A DNA stretch of 64,000 nucleotides from Smallanthus sonchifolius (Eukaryota > Streptophyta > Magnoliopsida > Asterales > Asteraceae), in assembly GCA_023525975.1 (NCBI GenBank), contig CM042032.1:24682001-24746000 (forward strand), written 5' to 3'. Position numbers and translations under genes: made by a program. Below are positions 10,341-21,677 of this stretch, piece by piece. The number at the start of each line of letters is the position of its first letter. Position 1 is the stretch's first letter. The notes beneath the pieces were generated by a model. The model was not told the DNA's origin and ran no database searches. It saw only the letters and a list, made by a program, of their open reading frames with translations.

Positions 10341-12783
10341 TATAACATTTCTGGTTTCTTTTTTTTTTTACCATGTAAACGTTTCGATGCAATAAACGAG
10401 TATTTCAATTTCAATTCGTGTGCAACAACCGTAAAAGCAATTACACATACAATACATTATGTTACAATAACAACTGAAAATGCCATTATCTCACAAGCCC
10501 CGAGGACCAAAACTGACAAAACTCAAAAACTACAAAACTAGGCAAGCACGGTCGCGCCTAAGACTAGGCACGGTCGCGCCTGCAGACCTAAGCACGGTTG
10601 TGCCTAATACAGGCACGGTCGCGCTGCTGAAACCACGTGACTCTGCAGAAGTCAGATCACAGCCATACTCGACGATTTCACAAAATTTAATGAATGGTCA
10701 AAGCCGTTTTTCGCGCGTCAGACCATACTTGACTGAATACAACCTGCAACACGCATCAATTACACTCCAATTTACAGATTTGTTTAATCCCATACCCACC
10801 ACAATCATGACTCGCGAATTCGTCGATATAGAGCCAGTTGCACGCTTCCTACGCCCTCATATGCATCCACACAATCACCCAGAACTCTCACTCGACACTC
10901 ATACAACCTCTGTCGTCCGATTGATCGCCGAGAAGCAAAGCCGTCGACCCGTAGCCGACTGCATTAAATTGCCCTATTATAACAAGTAAGTAATACACCA
11001 CTAGCTTCGTATCACCCCCTACTACGAAAACCCTATGCCAATTCGTAGTAGAAACACTCAAATCGGCCAGATTTTTGAACGAGAAAACGAAACTACACTT
11101 TTAGTCAAACTACCACTTAAACACAAAATAAATCCAATTAAACCTTATAGATAGCTTCGTAATCATCCACTAAATGAAACCCCTAAGAATCCAGAAGTGT
11201 TTAATATAAGAATCGAGCGAATTAAGTCTGGAAAAGGCCCGACACGGTCGCGCTCATCACTGAGCGCGGTCGTGCCTGACCAAGCACAGTCGTGGTCCGA
11301 GTAAGGCCCGGTCGTGCTTACCGAGCAAACAAGTCCTGACAAAAAACAAACACTAGGCGCGGTCGTGCCGGACACGAGCACGGTCGTGCTCCATGACCAG
11401 AACCTCTGTAGCCTTCTGACTCGACCACGGGCGCGCTCCAGACCACCACGGTCACGCCCGGAGGCGAGCGCGGTCGTGCCGTTGATGAGCACGGTCGTGC
11501 TCAGTCAGAACTGAATCTTTACAGTTTCTCAGATTTGATGATTTTTATAAAACTTATGTTCTAAACTTAACTGTTTAAACAAAATCTCACCATTATTAAG
11601 CACAACAATTATTTTCATCGATTAAATTGTTTTAAACCGATTCTTACCATTTGAAAATACATTTTTATTTAAAATTTCTACATTTATAAAAAGTTATAAC
11701 AAGATTTTATAAAACACTTTATTATGAAAAAGACTTTTATAAACCAATTGTATAAATCCTAGTTACATCAAATAAAACTTATATAAATATAAACTACTTT
11801 ATATTTTGTGACATTTTCTAAAATAAGTAGATAAAACGAATTCGTTTGTTTATATTACATTCAATTAAATATATATACCACACTACCTTATATTTTAAAT
11901 ACATAACTAAACGATACAATTCATTAGTGCAAATCCTTACGCTTGCAATACACTAAAACACTATAGTTACTTTAAACCTTATACACCGCATTAATACACG
12001 TCATACATTTACTCGATAGGTCAAGCTCCGTGACCCACAAACACTTAACATTTACTTGGTTGTGCAATCTACACTCTCCAACACATGTGAGTCTACATAA
12101 CCCCACTTTTACTCTTTTTCACCTTTGGGGTGGACATGATTTACATTAAACAAATTGCAACTCTTTCATAGTACAATTCTTACTTGATTACATGAATTAT
12201 TTGTGCAATATGCTTGAATGCTATGAGTTATTACTATACATACATGACGCAACTCGTGCAATCATTAACTTTGTACAAGCCAACGATAAACAAGGATAGT
12301 ACTATTGAGTCTGACAAACCCACCCGGGTAGGGTGTTTGTTACCGACTTTACATTAGGGTAACCTGCGTGTTATGCCTCAGTCACAAGGTTTGATTGTGC
12401 ACCTAGTATAACTGTAGATTCTCCATATTTGTCTTATATACCATGTGAATCAAGGAGTTGTATAAACAGTTTTGAACTCTTATTTGTGTGACAAAACTTA
12501 TGTATGCTCACCAACTTTTAGTTGACCCTTGTTTTTAAATCATGTTTCAGGTGCTAACAATTGAGATGATTACAAGTTGCTTCCACCTAGTTTGAGGACC
12601 TAGTTAAAAGGCTCTAAAATAAACATTGTTATGTATTTTGTTATGTTTCGTGTACTTGTTGGATTGTTGTTTGATTTCAATGAAAACTGCATGTTTAATT
12701 ATTTCAACCTTAGCAAACCATGAGCTATGAACAGTCTGCACGCTTCACGCCCCGACGTTTCCGCCGCCGGTTGGGGTGTGACA
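10341..12783 (+). repeat. Gyp1 3' LTR
   Basis: 2443 bp, nearly identical to 2595-5039. Its first dinucleotide is TA instead of TG (TATAACATTTC), a terminal change that would impair integrase processing if inherited. Repeat clusters lie at about 10545-10625 and 11245-11510. The hairpin of the intron-like module is intact here (about 12507-12526), while the 5' LTR carries one C-to-A change in it. Confidence 0.93.
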
Positions 12784-12788
12784 TCTTT

Positions 12789-14727
12789 GAACCATTAGTA
12801 GTGTGAAAACATAATTGCATATGTTACAACTGTGATTTGAACCCATTTTATGCCTGGGTGTCTGTGTTGCAATTATACTATCAGATAAAGAATATTAGCT
12901 TTTAATAAGGATTATCCTATGAGACCAGTTTCGGGTTATGTCCTTAGCATAATTTTTCAGTTCACTTCACTGCCCATGCCCCGAAAAATATTCAATGTGA
13001 TGTTGAACTAAGACATGTTTCTCACAACATCTGTTGGAACATATACTAGCCCTTGGATCATATTGATACTCTATCTTTACTGATTCCATCGAATTCATAA
13101 TCTAGATAACAGTTGGATCCACATACCTGAATCTTATGATTCCTCATGTATAAGCCAAGACATTGAATCATTCGATTTTGAATATCATTGATTCCTTTAC
13201 AATCTAATTTGGATTTTGCTATTCATGTGCTAAGTGATTTCTCCTCATTCTGGAAATTAGGATAATCTTTAGTAAAATCTTGTATGTCTTAAGATAGTTG
13301 CAATTATTTTTCTTTGGCATACTAGTGGGGTACACATTGTATTTCATACTTAAATGGTACCTTAACTCACAAGAAAGTGTGAATGAGATGCTTTTAGTTT
13401 CAACTCTTATAATATTGACAATTTAAATTTGTGTGTCATAGCCTGATCCTGTTTTCTTTGAATGTTTGTCACGTATCATTACATGCATTATATGAAAATC
13501 TGAAAAATGGTGACTTGAAAGAATGGCATAGGATACCAAATTACCTTGATATACGGATTGTTTATCCAAGATATGTGATTGATATATCATTTATACTGAT
13601 ATGATCTTCTTTCTTACGGTGTTCAACAAAAATATGTGATTTACAGTTTTACAGTTTATTTCATTTTCATTTTGTACAGAGTAAAAACAAAAATATGTGA
13701 TTTACAGTTTACAGTTTACTTCATTTTATTTTGTACAGAGTAAAACCAAAAATATGTGATTTTAGTTTGTATAGAGAAAAACCAAAAATATGTGTTTTCA
13801 AGTTTGTATAGATAAAAACTAAAAAGATTTTCTGTCATTCTTCCATGAGAATTCCAAATTTTATTTATTAAAAGGTTCGGGACTGGATCAGATACAGGTT
13901 TTGGTGATTGACAGAAAAATTGAGGGAGAGAAGTATGAAAATTTTGAAAAAGTCGAAAGTTCAAAAGTTCATATATTTCTCTAAGTGTGGAGAAGAAGCG
14001 AACTTATTTTGTTCGCCTAGGTTATGTTCGCCTGGTAAGCGAACTTAATGCTTATAGCTTATGTTGTTTGGTTGAAGCGAACTTAATGCTTATAGCTTAT
14101 GTTGTTTGGTTGAAGCGAACTTGTTCATTTATTCTCAGAAAACTTGTCTTAAGCGAACTTAGTGTGTTTTAAGCGAACTTGTTCTAGGTGTTAACGGAGT
14201 GATTGGATCTATGTTGTTTATCTTATTTTCTGGTTATTCAAGGCATTGCGTATCAAACCAAGGTAGAATCACGTTCTTTTATCCATCAAATTTTTCAAAC
14301 CGAGCAGGTTTAAGATCTGGTTTATGGTTTATGTCGCTAAGTTTGTTTTGGATATAAACCTTGATATGATATGTGTTGTGTTTGAAATTGATGATTGCTA
14401 AAGGTTCATTGATGTGTTTCGACCAAGTTGTGACTGTTTTTGACATCAGATTTAAACATTGGAAAGGTTTTTGATTTCTGATTGAGTTTCTAAGCTTGGA
14501 GCGAACTTGCTCAGGCGAACTTATTAAGTTCGCATCTTGCAACTCTAAGCGAACTTAATAAGTTTGCCTCATGGGACAGAAGTGATTTTGACTTAGCAAA
14601 TTTTTTTTGTAGTGTATTTATTTTTCCTTCAAATTTTTTTGTTTTATTTTTTTTATTTGTTATTGTTTGTATTTTGGTTTAACATGTTTTGTTTGTGGTT
14701 TTGCTATTTCATTTTTACTTTGTACAG
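12789..14727 (+). other. Cop1 spacer between pol and the 3' ORF, second part
   Basis: AT-rich non-coding continuation of Cop1 after the Gyp1 insertion. Together with 2257-2589 the spacer is about 2.3 kb, the same as in Cop2. It holds a degenerate tandem repeat around AAAAATATGTGATTT (about 13627-13800), a cluster of GCGAACTT repeats (about 13996-14185) that includes a 38-bp tandem duplication (about 14034-14113), and two more GCGAACTT palindromes near 14510-14565. It ends in a long T-rich tract and ACTTTGTACAG immediately before the ATG of the 3' ORF, resembling a 3' splice site. Confidence 0.75.
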
Positions 14728-15736
14728 ATGGATCGTCGAGTTGAATATAAACATAACCAGGTGGCATTGGTGGATCCAAATTTGTCTGAATCTGTGAATT
14801 ACCGAGAAATCATTAATTTTCTGAATAGATCAAGGATATGTGTTGTTGTTTCTGCAAATCCCTACATCAGCTTGAATTACATTCAACAGTTCTGGGATAC
14901 AGCACAACATGACTGTACTCTGGATCCGAATGTTATTATAGCTACTGTCAACAACACTAAAGTAGCAATTTCTGTTGACACTATTCGTCAGGCTTTACAT
15001 CTTGGAGGTGATGATGAAGAACCTTTGGGTTTACCATCTACATTGATTATGGGTTTTTTCAAAGGATGGGTAATAGAGGACGAGCAAATGAAGGGTGGTC
15101 TAGTAGGACAATGGAGATTCTTTATGCATATCATTATTCAATGTTTATCTCCTAGGAAAGCTGGAACTGATGGTTTGAAGACCTCACTACAATCTGCAAT
15201 GGTGGCTCTTACTTTGAATAGAGGGTTCAACTTTTCTCACTATTTTTATAAGGAGTTAGTTGCACAGATTACTCCACCTGCTGGTCAAGGGTTTCTTTTG
15301 TACCCTAGGTTTCTTCAAATGATTATGAATCATCTTATACCTAACCTACCTCAGATACAACAACGTCTTACTCTCACTCCGATGACAAAAATGATTTTTA
15401 CTGATTGCAACAACATAAAGCAACAAAATCCAGCCTTGATTCATGTTCCAACTCCTCTGTTTGGGCATATAATTAATCCTGATGATGTTGCTCCCCCAAA
15501 TGATAATTGGATTCATCCAGATGAGGTACAGCAACAACAACAACAGCAACAACAAGCTCAACAGCAACCTCAACCACAAGAAGTTGCACCTGAAGTACAA
15601 CCATAACAAGTTCATGTACAAGTTCAAGAAGCTTCTCAAGTGAATCTCATAGAACCTAATTTAGAGGTTCATGAGGAGGTTTATGTTGATATACCGGAAG
15701 TTCATAATGTTGAAAATGAGAATGTCAATGAAGAAG
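14728..15736 (+). pseudogene. Cop1 3' ORF of unknown function (ORF3, SIRE-type position), truncated
   Basis: An extra ORF downstream of copia pol. I chose the ATG at 14728 because the Cop2 copy starts at the equivalent MARRVEYKHN. Visible stretches are NFLNRSRICVVVSANPYISL, QQFWDTAQHDC, IIQCLSPRKAGTDGLK, LTLTPMTK and PTPLFGH, then a Gln-rich run encoded by CAA/CAG. A TAA at 15604-15606 interrupts it; the frame continues as an acidic Glu/Val-rich stretch to 15736, where Gyp2 is inserted. SIRE/Maximus-type elements carry a so-called env-like ORF at this position, but I see no signal peptide and no membrane segment. The function is unknown. Confidence 0.8.
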
Positions 15737-17863
15737 TGTCACACCCCAACCGACGACGGAAACGTGGGGGCGGGACATGTAGACTGTTCATGAGCACATG
15801 GTTGACTAAGTTATAATATATTAAATCATCATATTAAAATTCAAACCAAACCAATATCCACAAGGTACATGAATTTCAAAATACATGTCAACTTTCTTTA
15901 TTATCTAGGTCCAAAACTTAAGTGTAGCAAACTTGATCAATCTCAAACATTCGTACCTGAAACATGGTTAAAACAATGTCAACTAAAAAGTTGGTGAGCA
16001 TACATAGGTTTTGGCTCTAAATAGTATCATTGTGTTTTGTGCATACAATCCATACAAATCATGGTTAATAAGGCCAATATGGAGAGTTACTATTGTGAAA
16101 CCAAATTGTACAATCAAACCTTTGTAACTAGCATGCAAAAAAACCAAAATGTGTTGCCGGTAACAATCACCCTACCTGGGTGGGTTTGTCAGACTCAATA
16201 GATCTATCATTATTAACCGTCGGCTTGTATAGTTAATGATTGCACATGTAAATTGCACACAAAGTAGTTTACACACCTAGTACTCAAACATAAGGCTAAA
16301 ATTTATACACATGAATGTAGGGTGGAATTGTATTATGTAATTTATAACATTGTATACTTGAAACTCATGTTCCACCCCAAAAATATAAATAATATAAAAA
16401 GGGGCTATGTAAACTCACTTGTATAGATGGTGTAGATAGCACGAACAATGGGTAGTAAAAGTGATTCTTGTAAATCACAAAGTTAACCTAGAGTGAGAAT
16501 GTATGATCTTGGATTAATAATGTGTACGGAGTCTAAGTCATGATCAAATGTTCATCGGTTTGATATGTGTGGATTTGTACAAGGGTTGTGTCATTAGATG
16601 TGACAGGATGTAAGTCGAGAAAAGTTTGATATGTAAAATTGTAAGTTCAAAGTATATATGAAAAATAATATTTGTCTTTAGGGTTTATGTTTAATTAATT
16701 TAAATAAATAAATTCATTTAGGGTTTAAATAAATAAATCTGACTCATTTATTCATTTAATAATAATATGCCAAGAAATATTGTAAATATATATTAGTATA
16801 TAAATAGTTTGTATAGGTTTTGAATAAAATAATCATATAAACTTTTTATTTAGAATTTTTAGTTTTGATCCGCTAGGAAGGATCAAATAATTGGTTTAAA
16901 ATTTCCAAGTTGATAATTTGGTTTATAAACGATTCCCGGGCCTCGGGATTTTATAAAATAATTTTTATAAAGAAATTTGGGTTTAAGAAAAATATACTAA
17001 AAAAAAAAGAAAACTGACCAAAGTTAGGGCACGGCCGTGCTTAGGCATGGGACGCGACCGTGCTTAGGCACGAGGCACAACCATTCTTGGACAAGAGGCA
17101 CGACCGTGTTTGGATTTTTCCAGAAAAACAAATTGTCTAATTCTTGTATTAAAAACGGTTGAATTCATGGGGCTTTCAAAGTTTGAGTGTTTACGAATCT
17201 AACCATATACTTTAATTGAATTGAGGTCGTGTGTAGGGTGTAGTTCTATTAAACCAAAAACGTGATGAACCCTAGGTTTTATTCGAGTTTAATTCGATGG
17301 TATTAGCCCTGAATAGGTTAGGGATTTCATTCAAGATATTGAAGTGAGTCTAAGGATGTGTTTAATTACCTTAAACGATATCGAATTGGTGGGGTTCGAC
17401 CAAACGGAGTTCGGACTCTATCTCCGGCGACTTCGGCTTCGTCTCCGGCCAAAATAGCGTGTGCAATGGCCTCACAGAAGTTCGTAACAAGGTGTGTGTG
17501 TAGTTTGTTTGCGCAGAGGTGATCCTAAATGATTGAATTCAGAGGACTTGATAATGGGATCGACATAATTCGCAATCAAAGTTGTTAAAAGGTATTACAA
17601 TGGTTTACTGATGATTAATATCGACATTGTGGTGCGTTTCCGTTGGGGATTCGATTGGTTTGGGACTTTACGGAATTGATTTGCGTCTTTACTGCACGAG
17701 GCGCGACCATGCCGTGAATTAGGCACGACCGCTTGGGCACTTGGCGCGACCGTGTCTACTCAAATTTTGATTAAATACAGAACTAGTCCTTGTAGTTTAG
17801 TGTTTGAGTTTGAGGAAAGGCAGAATTAGTCCCTGGGTTTGTGATTGGATAACTTGGACTAAC
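15737..17863 (-). repeat. Gyp2 3' LTR, left part
   Basis: Begins (in plus coordinates) with TGTCACACCCC, the reverse complement of the usual LTR end. It continues to the LARD1 insertion at the target CTAAC (17859-17863). It contains the GCACG-type repeats at about 17025-17110 and 17697-17755, and the intron-like module near 15955-16420 on the minus strand. The LTR resumes at 29373. Confidence 0.9.
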
Positions 17864-20800
17864 TGTCACACCCCTAAATTTATTTACTTAATAATAAATA
17901 AATAAATCCAGGTTGCAATGATTGGTAATATTACACAACAGCGGAAGCTAAAATAAAGATATCTAAAGTATCGAACACTTTTACAAATACTAACATGATA
18001 TAATACATTGATCTAAATCCACCTAGAACAAAATGGGCGTGAGGTTCGATAATAATGCTTCATCGACTTCTAGGGTTTAATCCAATTGGTTAACCTATTC
18101 CAACCGTGCCATAGCTATGTGTTACCTAAAAAACATACTTGAAAATGTCAACACGAAGGTTGGTGAGTTCACATGGTTAGCTGTCTCAATGTAAATCAGT
18201 TTTCCTTGAAAACATTGATATAGTGTACATGGCCATAATATAAAACCGTTTTCCTCGAAAACATGTGGTGACTTCAGAGTCATAAGGTGAAGACATTTAA
18301 AAAATGTACATGGCCATAATATGAAACCGTTTTCCCCGAAAACCTTGAAAATGTGTTCATGGGCATAATATAGAACCGTTTTCCTCGAAAACATTTGATG
18401 ACCTCATCGTCATAAAGTGAGTCGTTTTCCCAATGGAAACGTGTAAATGAGTTTATACCCATGTTAAGCCCTCTTTGATGATAGCCAAAACAAGTAGCGG
18501 TTTCATGTGTATATGATAAACAAAACAAGTAATGTTGACCCATCCGTAAACTAGCTAGGAATACGAATAATATGTACATACATGAGGCATAACCAAACCA
18601 TGACACAGGTGTTTTGCCCCTCACTCGTACCTCACGAGCAAATGTTTGAACACTATGCGGTCATTTGGCTAGAGGGACCCATGGTTAGCGCGACTAACCA
18701 TGACCGGGGGTGTCAATCCCAATAGTACTATCCATAGAATCCCAGGCTAATCTATAGCTGATGATTATAAATATGATGGTCAGGGGACTTCCAGCGCTCT
18801 ATATGTGTTAACTAATGCAAACATAAAGGTCGGGTCTTGTTTTCTTGTTATCATACAAAAAGTAGTTGTAAATATACTTCGTGTTCTTCAAACGTATCAA
18901 GTAAATATCTTTCATGTTTTGAAACGTGTAAAGCAAGTATGTTTCTCCCCCGATGTTTCTAAAACATTTAAAAAATAAAGAGGGGCCGTGAACTCACCTG
19001 AATTTCCCCTGTACCGTGAATTTCAATTAATGATGTTCGTCAGCCTTGTTCCTACCCACTTTCTACAAAAGTAATTATATACTATTGAGAATTAAGGACC
19101 AACCCGAATTTCTACATGCATATCTTAGCGTCTCATTACCGGTGTTGCTAAATGCACGTTACCATGGCGTCGACTCTCACATAGCCAACGGTGATTTAGA
19201 CGTCTTAACGGCTTAGAGTCTTCTAATACCTCGTATAAATGCTTATGAAACCACTGTATTATTATTGTGATGGATTTAGGATTTTGTTTCTTGAAAATGT
19301 AAGTAATGCCATCCGAAAATTGTTTTTGTCAAAAATATAATTTCTCGCGTAATGACGTACTTCTAAAATCTATTCGTTTCGTGTCGAACTTCCCCGAATC
19401 CCAAACACGTCATAGTTTGTGAACTCAGTTATGATTTTGAAAAATAATATACTTTCACAAAATGCTTTCCAAAATGCTAAGTGTTATATTTTTATAAAAA
19501 TTCGACATTATAACGGCTGTAATCGGAGTTGTCCCAATCGACAAAAGTTCGTTTTAAATCCAAATATCAAATCCCATCACAACAAAAATATATATTAAAC
19601 CAATCCAAAAGGTGAGGACGATCGTACGAACCTATTTCACCAAAGGTTTTATTATCTATATGTATATGTCTCGTGACATGTAAATGCATGATTCAAATCA
19701 TAATCCATGATTTCTTGAACAAAATCCATCTACTATATATATATATATATATATATACTTATTTGTACATATATTTTGTTATGGATGAGTTTAACCAAGT
19801 CATTAGTGATGTTAACTTAGGGTTTTTAGTCCAAATCCTTTATTTAAAAAAAAAAATATATACATACTTTTACATGTATCCTTTTGAACTAACATGATTC
19901 ATTCAACACTTCGTTTAGTAAAATAATATGATCCAAGACTTTAAATACTTTGATATGCTTGTATAAAAATACTCATTTATACATCTATGTACCTCATGTA
20001 TATTTTAAATTCCATAGCTTTCAAAATATATATATCTTTCCATAACTTTTAGCATAAACACTAACATAATCATGATTTTTTTTTAATGATTACACTAGTT
20101 TATGTATATAAACCTAGATGAATAAGGTCAATATTTTAGATGATGATGATCCACTTTATGACACCATTTTTGCTTTCAAATTTTGAAATCATGAACATAA
20201 AAGCATAACTTGACATCCTTGAAAATTAGAACTTGTAACTTGTCATACATATACATATCTAACAGATTTTAGTTCAAGAATCATGGGATGATCCTAAGAA
20301 AACGTGAAAGGATACAAGATTAAGAAGTATACCCTTGGCTAGATGAAGATCCTAGAGTCTTTGAGATCTTGAGTTTACATCCAAGCAAAACGAACTCAGA
20401 ATTTAAGGTGACTTTCGAGTAGGATTTTTATAGTTTTAGAAACCCAAATGACTTGTGGTTTCCATCTCAAAACAAGCAAAATAAAAGAGGTATCCAGAAT
20501 CGGGCTGCTCGTTGTAGTTGCCTTGTGACGGCTGTTTGGAGGCCGAATACTTCATCGATTCGAGAGATTCCAGTTGGGTTTGTTAGAGGACTCATAGAGC
20601 TTTGTTTCAAGAGCAAAATGGGGTAATTTGGCCAAGAAACGAGGGATATATGACCATACGAAGTCGACTAAAATTTCAGTCCGAACCTGTCCAGTATTTG
20701 GGGTTGGTTTTCGGTTTCAAGGGAAAGAAAAGAGAGAGATGAACGATTTTGTGTGTGATTGGGAGTAGAAATGATTAAGTGGGGGTTGTTCTTGATATTT

Positions 20801-21641
20801 ATTAAAAGATTACATGGTCATTTTGCCTCAAAAGTCAAGACCTTGAGTGAAAGAGTGAACTAAACAAAGAAAATATTAAAGGACGTGTATGGGGGTTGGC
20901 TACGGCTGAACCAAGAAGAAAAGGGAGGATGGGGTGTTGATTTGGTTAAATGCCCACATGTTGACTTTGTGGTTCATGTAGGATGAATGACTAGCTTCAT
21001 GTTTATCCACTCAAATATACATAAGTTTTTATGTGTAATAGTTAATAATAAAACTATAACTTGACCAGTTATGTATTTATGAACTAGTTAAGGTTCATAT
21101 AGTATAAAAATCATGATCATATATAAGTATATATGTAAACGGATGATGACTTAAACATTTGTAGGAGAAGAGAATTTATAAAAATTCTAACTTATTGAGG
21201 TTTAGACGAATTTCTAAATCGTGAAACGATCGGTTTTGGTTTTCCATTGTCAATAGAATTGAATAGTATACTTGTTATGGATTTAGGAGTGATAATTAGG
21301 TAAAATCCATATAAAACGACCTTTGTATGTAAGCTTGCATGTTAAGTAATTAAAATTACACATTTGTAATTTCTAATATACTGATAATTCCATAAAGTTT
21401 TGAAAGAATCTTGTAACACTTGAACATATAATTTGTATCACATTATTTTGTATGTAAATAGAATACTAAATTTTAAATCACCAATACTTGTTAATATGTC
21501 TTATATGGTATGGATACCAATCCATAAAATTTCATTATCACAACGATCTAGTTCACAATATTCACCAAGTCTCAATCCATTATGCTTGGTAATTCACTAT
21601 CTACATGAATAGTAAATTACTTGAATTTGGTGATTGTCACA
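17864..21641 (-). repeat. LARD1 3' LTR (left copy)
   Basis: 3778 bp, TGTCACACCCC to TGATTGTCACA in plus coordinates. It holds five copies of a short inverted repeat of the form GTTTTC-N3-GAAAAC or a close variant (18198-18441) and a TA-rich microsatellite near 19735-19757. The reading frames at 18122-18624 on the minus strand run through these repeats and recur in the other LTR, so I do not take them as genes. Confidence 0.93.
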
Positions 21642-21677
21642 TTCTCCCATTGTTAAAGAAGTTTCGTCCTCGAAACT
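21642..21677 (-). promoter_or_regulatory. LARD1 polypurine tract and pre-PPT hairpin
   Basis: On the minus strand, the inverted repeat AGTTTCG-AGGA-CGAAACT (21660-21677) is followed by TTCTTTAACAATGGGAGAA up to the LTR edge at 21641. The stem differs from that of Gyp1/2/4 at paired positions, yet pairing is kept. Confidence 0.8.

Larger units (their letters stand above)
2595..12783 (+). mobile_element. Gyp1: complete Ty3/gypsy element, chromovirus Tekay/Del-like
   Basis: A 10.2-kb element with both LTRs, a primer-binding site, one gag-pol frame, a polypurine tract and the 5-bp target duplication TCTTT (2590-2594 and 12784-12788). It inserted into the spacer of Cop1. The two LTRs differ at about 30 positions by eye over 2.44 kb, which implies a recent insertion. 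The polyprotein order gag-PR-RT-RNaseH-IN with a chromodomain-like C-terminus fits the Tekay/Del chromoviruses; the lineage name is from family knowledge, not from a search. Three in-frame stop codons mean this copy cannot make its own full polyprotein. Confidence 0.95.

Noticed and set aside
14728..15736. Genuine envelope glycoprotein gene
   Set aside because: The position fits an env-like ORF, but there is no signal peptide, membrane anchor or cysteine pattern in either copy.
18122..18624. Overlapping minus-strand frames of 90 and 114 codons in the LARD1 LTR, repeated at 25913-26257
   Set aside because: They are generated by the GTTTTC...GAAAAC repeats and duplicated with the LTR; no domain and no conservation beyond LTR identity.
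19735..19757. TA microsatellites (also about 27366-27394, 39778-39793 and 59100-59135)
   Set aside because: Ordinary simple repeats in AT-rich LTR DNA; no further significance seen.
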